In this document: positions 36,280 to 43,256 of the stretch, one piece after another | Position numbering within the stretch: position 1 is the first letter of the stretch | How the letters are laid out: each line of letters begins with the position of its first letter | Program-made: the position numbers and the translations under genes | Source: RUG572 sp964386385 | GTDB taxonomy: Bacteria; Verrucomicrobiota; Kiritimatiellia; RFP12; UBA1067 | Direction of reading: 5' to 3' | NCBI GenBank assembly: GCA_964386385.1 | Contig: CAYLRN010000016.1 | Location: forward strand, 1-64,000 | Length of the DNA stretch: 64,000 nt | The notes under the pieces: generated by a model | The model's input: the letters and a program-made list of their open reading frames with translations, nothing else | Told to the model about the DNA's origin: nothing | Databases searched by the model: none

Positions 36280-37251
36280 ATGGCAGAGCAGATGAACGAT
36301 GATTTCATGGTGTTCTCCGGCACGGCTAACCTGCCGCTGGCGGAGAAGGTGGCGTCGTACCTTGGGCGTCCTCTGAACAAGGTCGACATCAAGCACTTCC
36401 CCGACGGCGAGACGTTCTGCCAGGTGAAGGAGGGCGTCCGCGGCAAGGACGTCTTCGTGATCCAGAGCGGCAGTCCCCAGCCGAACGAGGCGTACATGGA
36501 GCTCTTCATCCTCATGGACGCCCTCCGGCGCGGCAGCGCGGCCCGCATCACGGCCGTCCTTCCGTACTACGGATACGCCCGCCAGGACCGCAAGGACCAG
36601 CCGCGCGTGCCGATCACCGCCAAGCTCGTCGCGAACCTCCTCACGACGGCCGGCGCGGACCGCGTCCTGACGATGGACCTCCACGCGAACCAGATCCAGG
36701 GGTTCTTCGACATTCCGCTCGACCACCTCCACGCCGAGCCGGTAATCCTCAAGTACATCCGCGACATGCATCTCTCGCACCCGGTCGTCGTGTCGCCGGA
36801 CACGGGCGGGGCGAAGACCGCGTACGGCTACAGCCGCAAGCTGGGCACCGGCCTTGCGATCGTCGCCAAGCAGCGCACGGGCGACTCCACGGTGGACGCC
36901 TTCAGCGTGGTGGGCGACGTCAAGGGCTGCGACGTGATCATGATCGACGACATGACGGCGACGGGCGGCACACTCAGCGCCGCGGCGGCCCTCTGCCGCG
37001 CGCAGGGCGCCAAGAGCGTCCACGCCTTCGTGAGCCACTTCCCGCTCACGGGCAAGGGGCTTGAGCGCCTGATGCACGAGACGGAGCTGGACGAGCTCGT
37101 CGTCACGGACTCGATTCCGCTCCGCGAAGGCTTCGACCCCTCGAAGCTGCCGTTCAAGCTGACGGTGCTCAGCGTCGCGCCGCTGATCGGCGAGGCGATC
37201 AAGCGCATCCACCTCCGCCAGAGCGTGAACGACCTTTTCAACCACGAATGA
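36280..37251 (+). CDS. prs: Ribose-phosphate pyrophosphokinase
   Basis: 323 residues, normal length. FSGTANLPLAEKVASYLG, VKHFPDGE-like DIKHFPDGETFCQV, LPYYGYARQDRKDQPR, TMDLHANQIQGFFDIPLDHL and the PRPP-binding VIMIDDMTATGGT are all diagnostic. It makes PRPP from ribose 5-phosphate and ATP, feeding purL, apt and guaA encoded nearby. The ATG at 36280 has a GGAG about 7 nt upstream; an alternative at 36268 has none. Confidence 0.96.
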   Translation: MAEQMNDDFMVFSGTANLPLAEKVASYLGRPLNKVDIKHFPDGETFCQVKEGVRGKDVFVIQSGSPQPNEAYMELFILMDALRRGSAARITAVLPYYGYARQDRKDQPRVPITAKLVANLLTTAGADRVLTMDLHANQIQGFFDIPLDHLHAEPVILKYIRDMHLSHPVVVSPDTGGAKTAYGYSRKLGTGLAIVAKQRTGDSTVDAFSVVGDVKGCDVIMIDDMTATGGTLSAAAALCRAQGAKSVHAFVSHFPLTGKGLERLMHETELDELVVTDSIPLREGFDPSKLPFKLTVLSVAPLIGEAIKRIHLRQSVNDLFNHE

Positions 37252-37315
37252 CTTTTTGACGGTCGAGTGTAGCGCCACAGGGCGCGAGAGTAGGCCAGCA
37301 AGAGAAAGAGAAAGA

Positions 37316-37957
37316 ATGGACCAGATCAAGATCAAGGCGGAAGACCGTGTCGAACAGGGCACGGCGGCAGTCCGCCGTCTGCGCCGCACGGGATTCATCC
37401 CCGCGTCGGTGATGGGCATGGACAAGAAGGGCACGAAGCAGATCAAGTTCAACGCCCACGAGTTCATGATGGCGATGCGCGGCAGGAGCGGCAAGCAGCT
37501 TCTCGTCACGCTGGACTTCGACGGGACGGAAATGCCGGCCCTGCTTCGCGAAATCCAGAACGACGTGCTCAAGGGCACGCCCATCCACGTGGACCTCAGC
37601 GAGGTGTCGCTCTCCAAGAAGGTGCGCATCGAAGTGCCGATCTACCTCGTCGGCGAATCCGTCGGCGTGAAGATCGGCGGCGGCGTCCTTGAACAGGTGC
37701 TCCGCACGATCGTCGTCGAATGCCTCCCCACGGACATCGTCGAGAAGTTCGACGTCGACGTCTCCAAGCTCGGTCTGGACCAGACGATCTTCGTTCGCGA
37801 CCTCCAGCTCGGCGACAAGTTCACGATCGTCTCCCGCGGCGAACTCGCCGTCGCCGTCGTCAAGGCCCCCGAGGGCGCGGACGCCGCGGCCGCCGCCGAG
37901 AAGGCCCCCGAAGTGATCAAGAAGGGCAAGGAAGACGCCGCTGCGGCGAAGAAGTAG
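37316..37957 (+). CDS. rplY: Ribosomal protein bL25 (CTC form)
   Basis: 213 residues: an L25 RNA-binding domain (VRRLRRTGFIPASVMG, GRSGKQLLVTLDF) plus the C-terminal CTC beta domain (VSLSKKVRIEVPIYLVGES, LEQVLRTIVVECLPTDIVEKFDVDVSKLGLDQTIFV). The tail is Ala/Glu/Lys-rich. It binds 5S rRNA in the 50S subunit. The ATG at 37316 follows a purine-rich AGAGAAAGAGAAAG. The next gene is pth, the usual neighbour of rplY. Confidence 0.93.
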   Translation: MDQIKIKAEDRVEQGTAAVRRLRRTGFIPASVMGMDKKGTKQIKFNAHEFMMAMRGRSGKQLLVTLDFDGTEMPALLREIQNDVLKGTPIHVDLSEVSLSKKVRIEVPIYLVGESVGVKIGGGVLEQVLRTIVVECLPTDIVEKFDVDVSKLGLDQTIFVRDLQLGDKFTIVSRGELAVAVVKAPEGADAAAAAEKAPEVIKKGKEDAAAAKK

Positions 37958-37981
37958 CAGTTGGAAGGTTTCGGTGCTTTG

Positions 37982-38596
37982 ATGAAGGTCATCGCAGGAT
38001 TGGGCAACCCGGGCGCGGAATACGCCAACACGCCGCACTCCATCGGCTTCGAGGTCGTGGACGCGCTGGCGCGGCGCATCGACGCGCAGTGGAAGCGCTC
38101 GTCTTCGTTCAACGGGGAACTGGCGACGGGGACGCTCGGCGGCGTGAAGGCGCTGCTCGTCAAGCCCGCCACCTACATGAACCTCAGCGGAGACTGCATC
38201 GCCCCCGCGGTCAGGTACCACAACGCCTCGGCTGCCGACGACCTGCTCGTGGTCTCGGACGACATCGACCTCCCGGTCGGCAGGATCCGGATCCGCAAGG
38301 GCGGCTCGGCCGGCGGGCACAACGGACTCAAGAGCGTGACCGAACGCACGGGGACGCAGGCTTTCGCCCGCCTCCGCATCGGCGTCGGACGCGATTCGCG
38401 CAACCGCGCGAACGTCGTCGGGCACGTGCTCGGAAAGTTCTCCCCCGAAGACCGAAAGGTCATGGACGAGGTCGTCGCGGAAGCCGTCATCGCAATCGAA
38501 ACAATCGAACTGAACAGTCTTGAAATCGCTATGAACCGGTACAACGGATGGACGGCAGCGTCCGCCGCAGCCGGGAAGGAAAAAAACTCCAAATGA
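37982..38596 (+). CDS. pth: Peptidyl-tRNA hydrolase
   Basis: 204 residues. MKVIAGLGNPGAEYANTPHSIGFEVVD carries the catalytic His in N-T-P-H-S/N; KPATYMNLSG, VVSDDIDLPVGRIRIRKGGSAGGHNGLKS and FARLRIGVGR follow. It recycles peptidyl-tRNAs dropped from ribosomes. It ends in an ATGA overlap with rpsF, so the two are coupled. Confidence 0.95.
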   Translation: MKVIAGLGNPGAEYANTPHSIGFEVVDALARRIDAQWKRSSSFNGELATGTLGGVKALLVKPATYMNLSGDCIAPAVRYHNASAADDLLVVSDDIDLPVGRIRIRKGGSAGGHNGLKSVTERTGTQAFARLRIGVGRDSRNRANVVGHVLGKFSPEDRKVMDEVVAEAVIAIETIELNSLEIAMNRYNGWTAASAAAGKEKNSK

Positions 38597-38976
38597 AAAA
38601 GTACGATGGTCTTTACATCTTCGCCGGACAGGCGAAGGACGACGTCCTGGACGGGCAGATCACGAAGGCGCTCTCCGAAATCACGCGCCTCGGCGGCAAC
38701 GTCCTCACCCAGGAAGTGCTCGGCAAGCGCACGTTCGCCCACCCGATGCACAAGCGCGAAAACGGCGTCTACGTGCAGGTCCGCTTCGAACTCGACCCTG
38801 CCAGCGTGAGCGAGCTCGTCAACCGCTACCGCATTGTCGAAGAGGTCTTCCGCGTCCAGATCCTGGCCGTCGACGACCGCCTCGAGGCGAAGCTCGCCGC
38901 CCAGCGCGAGGCCGCCGCCCAGCGCGCCGCCGCCAAGGCACAGAAGGAAGCCGCCGCCGCGGAGGCCGCCGTCTGA
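38593..38976 (+). CDS. rpsF: Ribosomal protein bS6
   Basis: 127 residues. MKKYDGLYIFAGQAKDD, EVLGKRTFAHPMHKRENGVYVQVRFEL and the final-helix region fit bS6. The C-terminus is extended by an Ala/Lys/Glu-rich tail of about 30 residues. It pairs with bS18 (rpsR, two genes downstream) on the 30S platform. The gene order rpsF-ssb-rpsR-rplI is the widespread bacterial operon. Confidence 0.93.
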   Translation: MKKYDGLYIFAGQAKDDVLDGQITKALSEITRLGGNVLTQEVLGKRTFAHPMHKRENGVYVQVRFELDPASVSELVNRYRIVEEVFRVQILAVDDRLEAKLAAQREAAAQRAAAKAQKEAAAAEAAV

Positions 38977-38996
38977 CAACCAAGGGGCTTTGGGGA

Positions 38997-39398
38997 ATGC
39001 CGTCTTTCAACAGAGTCCTCCTGATGGGGAATCTGACACGCGACCCGGAAGTGCGCCATGTCGGGACGAACGCCACCAAGATGTGCCGTTTCGCCCTCGC
39101 CGTGAACGAACGCCGCCGGGACAAGGCCGGCAACCTGATCGACGTGCCCCTGTTCATCGACGTCGACGTCTGGGAGAAGCTCGCCGAACCATGTGCGCAG
39201 TATCTCCGCAAGGGCCATCTGGTCTTTGTCGAGGGACGTCTCCAGATGGACGCCTGGGAACGCGATGGGCAGAAGTTCCAGAAGCTGAAGGTCCGCGCAA
39301 CCGCAGTCAAGTTCCTCCAGCAGGCCCAGCCGGGTCAGGCCGACAGGCCGGCAGTCGACGCCGAAGGATGCGACGAATCCCCCGTTCAAGCCCCGTAA
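38997..39398 (+). CDS. ssb: Single-stranded DNA-binding protein without a canonical acidic tip
   Basis: 133 residues. The OB fold is complete: FNRVLLMGNLTRDPEVRHV, CRFALAVNERRRDKAG, FIDVDVWEKLAEPCAQYLRKGHLVFVEGRLQMDAWE. The C-terminal tail is only ~25 residues and ends GCDESPVQAP. The usual D-D-D-I-P-F tip that recruits replication and repair partners is missing. Either partner binding differs here or another SSB does that job. The start at 38997 is 20 nt after rpsF. Confidence 0.92.
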   Translation: MPSFNRVLLMGNLTRDPEVRHVGTNATKMCRFALAVNERRRDKAGNLIDVPLFIDVDVWEKLAEPCAQYLRKGHLVFVEGRLQMDAWERDGQKFQKLKVRATAVKFLQQAQPGQADRPAVDAEGCDESPVQAP

Positions 39399-39421
39399 TA
39401 CAGAAGAAAAGGAATTCCAAA

Positions 39422-39664
39422 ATGGCTTACCAGAAGAAAAGCGATCGTTCCGACCGCGAAGACCGCGGCGAGTTCGCCTCCCGCCGTCGCCCCGCCATCC
39501 CCGCGGGCGACAAGATCGACATCAACGACATTGAAGTGCTCAAGCACTACGTGACTGAGTTCGGCAAGATCATCCCCGCCCGCGTCACGGGCGTCACCGC
39601 GATGCAGCAGCGCCAGATCAAGAAGGGCGTCCGCCGCGCGCGCAACATGGGCCTCATGGCCTAA
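39422..39664 (+). CDS. rpsR: Ribosomal protein bS18
   Basis: 80 residues. IDINDIEVLKHYVTEFGKIIPARVTGVTAMQQRQIKKGVRRARNMGLM is the conserved bS18 core; the first ~25 residues are basic and charged. It lies between ssb and rplI in the classical order. Confidence 0.95.
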   Translation: MAYQKKSDRSDREDRGEFASRRRPAIPAGDKIDINDIEVLKHYVTEFGKIIPARVTGVTAMQQRQIKKGVRRARNMGLMA

Positions 39665-39678
39665 GGAAGGAGGACGCA

Positions 39679-40140
39679 ATGGTTGAAGTTCTGCTGATGT
39701 CCGACGTCAAGTTCCTCGGCAAGGCCGGCGACGTCGTCCACGTCGCCCCCGGCTACGCCCGCAACTACCTGATCCCCCAGAAGTTCGCCGAGCCCGTGAC
39801 CGTCGCCGCCAAGCGCCGTCTCGCCAAGCTCGAGGCCCAGCGCGCCGCCGAGCGCAAGGCCCGCAAGGCCGCCGCCGAGGAAGTGGCGAAGAAGCTCGCC
39901 GGCCTCACGATCACGGCCAGCGCCCACGTCGTCGAAGGCACCACGCGCCTCTACGGCAGCGTGAACGTCACCGACCTACTCGCCGCCGTCGAGGCGCAGC
40001 GCCAGGTCAAGATCGAACGCTCCCAGCTCGACCTCCCCGACCAGCTCAAGGAAATCGGCGAGTACGACGCGAAGATCGACCTCGGCGAGGGCGTCACCGT
40101 CCCGTTCAAGGTCAAGATCGAAGAGGCTCCCGCGGCCTGA
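39679..40140 (+). CDS. rplI: Ribosomal protein bL9
   Basis: 153 residues. N-terminal domain with VEVLLMSDVKFLGKAGDVVHVAPGYARNYLIPQKFAEPVT, a long connecting helix rich in Ala/Arg/Glu/Lys, and a C-terminal domain with GSVNVTDLLAAVEAQ. A strong GGAGG lies 7 nt upstream of the ATG. It is the last gene of the operon, followed by a hairpin. Confidence 0.95.
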   Translation: MVEVLLMSDVKFLGKAGDVVHVAPGYARNYLIPQKFAEPVTVAAKRRLAKLEAQRAAERKARKAAAEEVAKKLAGLTITASAHVVEGTTRLYGSVNVTDLLAAVEAQRQVKIERSQLDLPDQLKEIGEYDAKIDLGEGVTVPFKVKIEEAPAA

Positions 40141-40158
40141 CGCGCTACGACGCGTCTT

Positions 40159-40200
40159 CATGAAACGGGGCGGACGCTTATGCGTCCGCCCCGTTTCATG
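40159..40200 (+). terminator. Strong hairpin after rplI
   Basis: A perfect 19-bp stem (CATGAAACGGGGCGGACGC and its complement) with a TTAT loop. No T-run follows directly; it could terminate transcription or protect the 3' end of the ribosomal-protein mRNA. Confidence 0.75.
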
Positions 40201-40314
40201 ATTAAGTGGTTAAGTGGTTAAGCGGTCAAGTTGCAGTTGACAGGCGTCGGGAGGACACATGTCATCACGCTAAACGACGGCCAAATGCGACTTGACCACT
40301 TAACCACTTAATCT
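40200..40314. repeat. TTAAGTGG-type repeat forming a large inverted repeat
   Basis: Tandem TTAAGTGG units and then GCGGTCAAGT at 40200-40232 are matched by an inverted copy at about 40289-40314 (ACTTGACCACTTAACC). The arms pair over about 23 bases with one extra unit on the left, around a ~57-nt loop. A related array is found on the minus strand at 46138-46180 at the end of thiC. No gene lies in 40141-40391. Confidence 0.75.
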
Positions 40315-40328
40315 TACTGCTCGCCCAC

Positions 40329-40357
40329 TTAACGGCATGGCGGTTTTGTGGTAGAAT
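40329..40357 (+). promoter_or_regulatory. Promoter of the zinc-ribbon / polyene-like operon
   Basis: TTAACG (40329-40334) and TAGAAT (40352-40357) are separated by 17 bp; TG-G precedes the -10 (extended form). The ATG of the first gene is at 40392, with AAAGGAG upstream. Confidence 0.55.
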
Positions 40358-40391
40358 GAACGCGGTCTTCATTGAAAGCAAAGGAGTTTGC

Positions 40392-40865
40392 ATGAACGGA
40401 TTTTACAAGGCAGGAGCGGTCTGCGCACTGTGCGCCGCGGCCGCATTTGGAGTTTCGGACGCCGCCTTCGCGGCGCCGCCGCCACCGCCTCCGGGCGTCC
40501 AGCTGCAGCCGGGCCACATGTGGTGTCCGCGCTGCGGCGGACACGGCCGCGTGTCCAGCGGATGGCTCGGTTGGAGTTCTAAGAGATGCCCCGAATGCCG
40601 CGGAACGGGAATGATCGCGCAAGGTCCCGGCGGGCATCACGGCGGAGGACGTCCCGCCCCCGCGGCCAACAAGGCCCCAGGGGGCCAGAACGGCGGAGGA
40701 CGTCCCGCCCCCGCGGCCAACAAGGCCCCAGGGGGCCAGAACGGCGGAGGACGCCCGGCCCCTGCGGCCAACAAGGGCCCCGGCGGCAAGAACGGCGGAG
40801 ACCGTCCCGCCCCCGCGGCCAACAAGGGACCCGGCGGCAAGGGCGGGAACGCGCGTCCCCGCTGA
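40392..40865 (+). CDS. Secreted zinc-ribbon protein with 17-residue repeats
   Basis: 157 residues with a signal peptide (GAVCALCAAAAFGVSDAAFA). After a Pro run come two CxxC motifs of the DnaJ zinc-finger kind, CPRCGGHG and CPECRGTG, about 20 residues apart; together they can bind one zinc ion. The C-terminal half is four copies of a 17-residue Gly/Pro/Ala/Asn repeat (GGGRPAPAANKAPGGQN), probably disordered. The ATG at 40392 has AAAGGAG upstream; one at 40356 lacks a site and overlaps the -10. It lies 14 nt before the first ketosynthase gene and shares its operon. I know no named family with this layout; the role is unknown. Confidence 0.75.
   Translation: MNGFYKAGAVCALCAAAAFGVSDAAFAAPPPPPPGVQLQPGHMWCPRCGGHGRVSSGWLGWSSKRCPECRGTGMIAQGPGGHHGGGRPAPAANKAPGGQNGGGRPAPAANKAPGGQNGGGRPAPAANKGPGGKNGGDRPAPAANKGPGGKGGNARPR
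40641..40844 (+). repeat. 51-bp coding minisatellite, four copies
   Basis: Copies begin at 40641, 40692, 40743 and 40794; the first two are almost identical. The unit encodes 17 residues in frame, so copy number can change without breaking the protein. Confidence 0.9.
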
Positions 40866-40879
40866 TTGGAGGCTTCGCG

Positions 40880-42064
40880 TTGTCTTCCTGTCGCGTCTAT
40901 CTTTCCGACATGTCCTGCGCCTGCGCCCTGGGACGTTCCAACGCCGAAGTGCTGGAGAACGCCCTCAAGGGGAGCCGCGCGGGAATGACTCCCCTGCCTG
41001 ACGAAGTGCCCGGCAGGACGGTTCTTTTCGGCGCCGTCCCCGGCGGTCTGCCGGACGCTTTCGAATACGGCTACGAGTTCCGCGCAAACCGCCTCCTGCT
41101 CCATGCGCTTCGCGGATTCGGGATGAACGTCTCCCGCTTTCTCTACCGCCATTCGTCAAAGCGCGTCGCCGTTGTGCTTGGAGTCTCAAACACCGGAATC
41201 GACGAGGCGCAGCGCTTCATGGACCGCTGGTTCACCCTCGGACACCGGCCGGGCGAGATGCACTTCTCGTACATCGAGCTGGGCACTCCCGCCACTTTCC
41301 TGAAGCGCCGTCTCGGCGTGAAGGGCCCCGCCTATTCCATCTCCACCGCCTGCAGTTCGAGCGCAAAGGCGTTCGCCACCGCGCGGCGGCTCATATCCGC
41401 CGGCATTGTCGACGCCGCGATAGTCGGCGGCGTGGACAGCCGCTGCCGATTCGCGCTGAACGGCTTCAATTCCCTTTCCTCCCTCTCGCAGGGACTGTGC
41501 CGTCCGTTCGCAGAAGACCGCGACGGAATCAACCTCGGCGAAGGAGTGGCCCTTTTCCTCATGGAGAAGGCGAACACCCACGCCGTCGACCGCAACGCCC
41601 CCGCCGTCGTCATGGCGGGATGCGGCGAGACGAGCGACGCCTACCACGCCACCGCGCCTGACCCCGAAGGTCGCGGCGCGGAGGCCGCCATGCGCGCCGC
41701 GCTTGCGGACGCAGAACTCTCCCCCGACGACGTCGCCTACGTGAACCTCCACGGCACGGGCACGCCCGCGAACGACGAAATGGAGCGCAAGGCAGTGGAG
41801 CGCGTCTTCGCCCGCCCAGTCTTCCGCGACCCTGTCGCCGCCGGCGCCGCCCCGCGTCCGGCCTTTTCCCCCGGATCGCCGATTGCGGAGTCCACGAAGG
41901 CGATGACCGGACACTGCCTCGGCGCCGCCGGCGCGGTCGAGGCCGCCATCTGCTGGCTCTACATGAAGGCCGGCGTCGTGTCCGGCCCCGCGCTTTCGAA
42001 CTCCTTCGCCTTCGGCGGCTCGAACGTCTGCGTGGCCCTGGCGCCGGAAGGACCCGCGGCATGA
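40880..42064 (+). CDS. Beta-ketoacyl synthase, ApeO-like (aryl polyene type)
   Basis: 394 residues in the FabF-type ketosynthase fold. The catalytic Cys (~158, STACSSS), His (~291, NLHGTGTP) and His (~345, MTGHCLGAAG) are all present, and the SNSFAFGGSN ending is intact. IDEAQRFMDRW, GCGETSDAYHATAPDPEGRGA and the short N-terminus resemble ApeO of aryl polyene clusters more than housekeeping FabF. The start is a TTG at 40880 with TTGGAGG 7 nt upstream; the next ATG (40910) would cut into the first beta-strand. The stop overlaps the dehydratase ATG (ATGA). No acyl carrier protein is encoded beside it. Confidence 0.85.
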   Translation: MSSCRVYLSDMSCACALGRSNAEVLENALKGSRAGMTPLPDEVPGRTVLFGAVPGGLPDAFEYGYEFRANRLLLHALRGFGMNVSRFLYRHSSKRVAVVLGVSNTGIDEAQRFMDRWFTLGHRPGEMHFSYIELGTPATFLKRRLGVKGPAYSISTACSSSAKAFATARRLISAGIVDAAIVGGVDSRCRFALNGFNSLSSLSQGLCRPFAEDRDGINLGEGVALFLMEKANTHAVDRNAPAVVMAGCGETSDAYHATAPDPEGRGAEAAMRAALADAELSPDDVAYVNLHGTGTPANDEMERKAVERVFARPVFRDPVAAGAAPRPAFSPGSPIAESTKAMTGHCLGAAGAVEAAICWLYMKAGVVSGPALSNSFAFGGSNVCVALAPEGPAA

Positions 42065-42528
42065 CGGAATGGACGCTTGACGAGATCGTTCCGCATCGTC
42101 CGCCGATGGTCCTCATCGATGCGGTCGAAACCTTCGACGCGTCCGGACGCCGTCTTGTCGCCCGCGTGTCGATAGACGAGGACAAGCCGTTCTTCTCCAA
42201 CGGAGCGGTCCCCAACTGGGTCGCGATAGAATACATGGCGCAGACCGCCGCCGCCCTCGCCGGATGCTGGGACCGGACGACCCGCCCCGGCAGCCCGCCG
42301 CGCCCCGGCCTCCTTCTCGGCACACGCCGCCTGACGCTCGGCCTCGACGCCTTCGAGGCCGGTCGGACGTACTTCGTCACCGCCGTCAACGAGTTCAACG
42401 ACGACGAGGCCGCGTCCTTCTCCTGCTCGATCTCCGACGACGCCGGCGCGGTCGTCGCCTCCGCCGTACTCAACGCATACCGTCCTACGGACTTCGCTCG
42501 CTTTCTCAAGGAACAGGGCATTTCATGA
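42061..42528 (+). CDS. 3-hydroxyacyl-ACP dehydratase, ApeP-like hot-dog protein
   Basis: 155 residues. IVPHRPPMVLIDAVETF, FFSNGAVPNWVAIEYMAQTAAALAGC and LLLGTRRLTL are the pattern of the FabA/FabZ-like proteins found as ApeP in aryl polyene clusters. It should dehydrate 3-hydroxyacyl chains to enoyl forms. It is coupled by ATGA overlaps on both sides to the ketosynthase and ketoreductase genes. Confidence 0.85.
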   Translation: MTEWTLDEIVPHRPPMVLIDAVETFDASGRRLVARVSIDEDKPFFSNGAVPNWVAIEYMAQTAAALAGCWDRTTRPGSPPRPGLLLGTRRLTLGLDAFEAGRTYFVTAVNEFNDDEAASFSCSISDDAGAVVASAVLNAYRPTDFARFLKEQGIS

Positions 42529-43256
42529 ATCGCGTTCTCGTCACAGGCTCGTCGCGCGGAATCGGCCGCGCAATCGCGCTGCGCCTCGCGCAGGACGGCT
42601 TCGCCGTAGTCACCCACGCCGTCCGCAGCCTCGACGCCGCGGCGGACGTCGCAAGGGCCTGCGCCGACGTCTCCGGACAGCCGCCCCAGGCGCCGCTTTC
42701 GTTCGACGTCGCCGACCGCGCCGCAGTCGCCTCCGCGCTTGAGGCGGACATCGCCGCGCACGGTCCCTACTTCGGCGTCGTCGCCAACGCCGGCGTCGCT
42801 GCCGACGCCCCCTTCCCGATCCTCGAGGGCGACGCATGGGACAGGGTGATCGACACCGACCTCACCGGCCTCTACAACCTCTTCAAGCCCGTCGTGATGC
42901 CAATGGTCTCCAACCGCATCCGCGGCCGGCTCGTGGCCATTTCAAGCGCAAGCGGACTCGTCGGCAACCGCGGCCAGGTCAACTACTCCGCCGCCAAGGC
43001 CGGCGTCATCGGCGCCGTCAAGGCCCTCGCCGTCGAACTCGCCAAGCGCGGCATCACCGTCAACGCCGTCGCCCCCGGCGTTATCGACACGGAAATGGCC
43101 GACGCGATCGAATTCAAGGACGAAGTGCGCAAGGCAATTCCCATGCGCCGGTTCGGGACGCCGGAGGAAGTCGCAGGCGTCGTCGCCTTTCTCTTCCGCG
43201 ACGAGGCCGCGTACGTCACCCGCCAGGTGATTTCAGTCAACGGAGGGCTTTTCTGA
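42525..43256 (+). CDS. 3-oxoacyl-ACP reductase, FabG/ApeQ-like
   Basis: 243 residues, classical SDR. NRVLVTGSSRGIGRAIA (cofactor), VVANAG, the Ser in LVAISSASG, and the Tyr-Lys pair in VNYSAAKAG (Y154, K158) are present. PMRRFGTPEEVAGVVAFLF and the ending ISVNGGLF are typical of FabG. In this context it should reduce ketoacyl chains made by the flanking synthases. Overlap of 1 nt with the next gene. Confidence 0.88.
   Translation: MNRVLVTGSSRGIGRAIALRLAQDGFAVVTHAVRSLDAAADVARACADVSGQPPQAPLSFDVADRAAVASALEADIAAHGPYFGVVANAGVAADAPFPILEGDAWDRVIDTDLTGLYNLFKPVVMPMVSNRIRGRLVAISSASGLVGNRGQVNYSAAKAGVIGAVKALAVELAKRGITVNAVAPGVIDTEMADAIEFKDEVRKAIPMRRFGTPEEVAGVVAFLFRDEAAYVTRQVISVNGGLF

Noticed and set aside
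40641..40844. CRISPR or tandem non-coding repeat
   Set aside because: The 51-bp units are contiguous, in frame and encode a 17-residue protein repeat.
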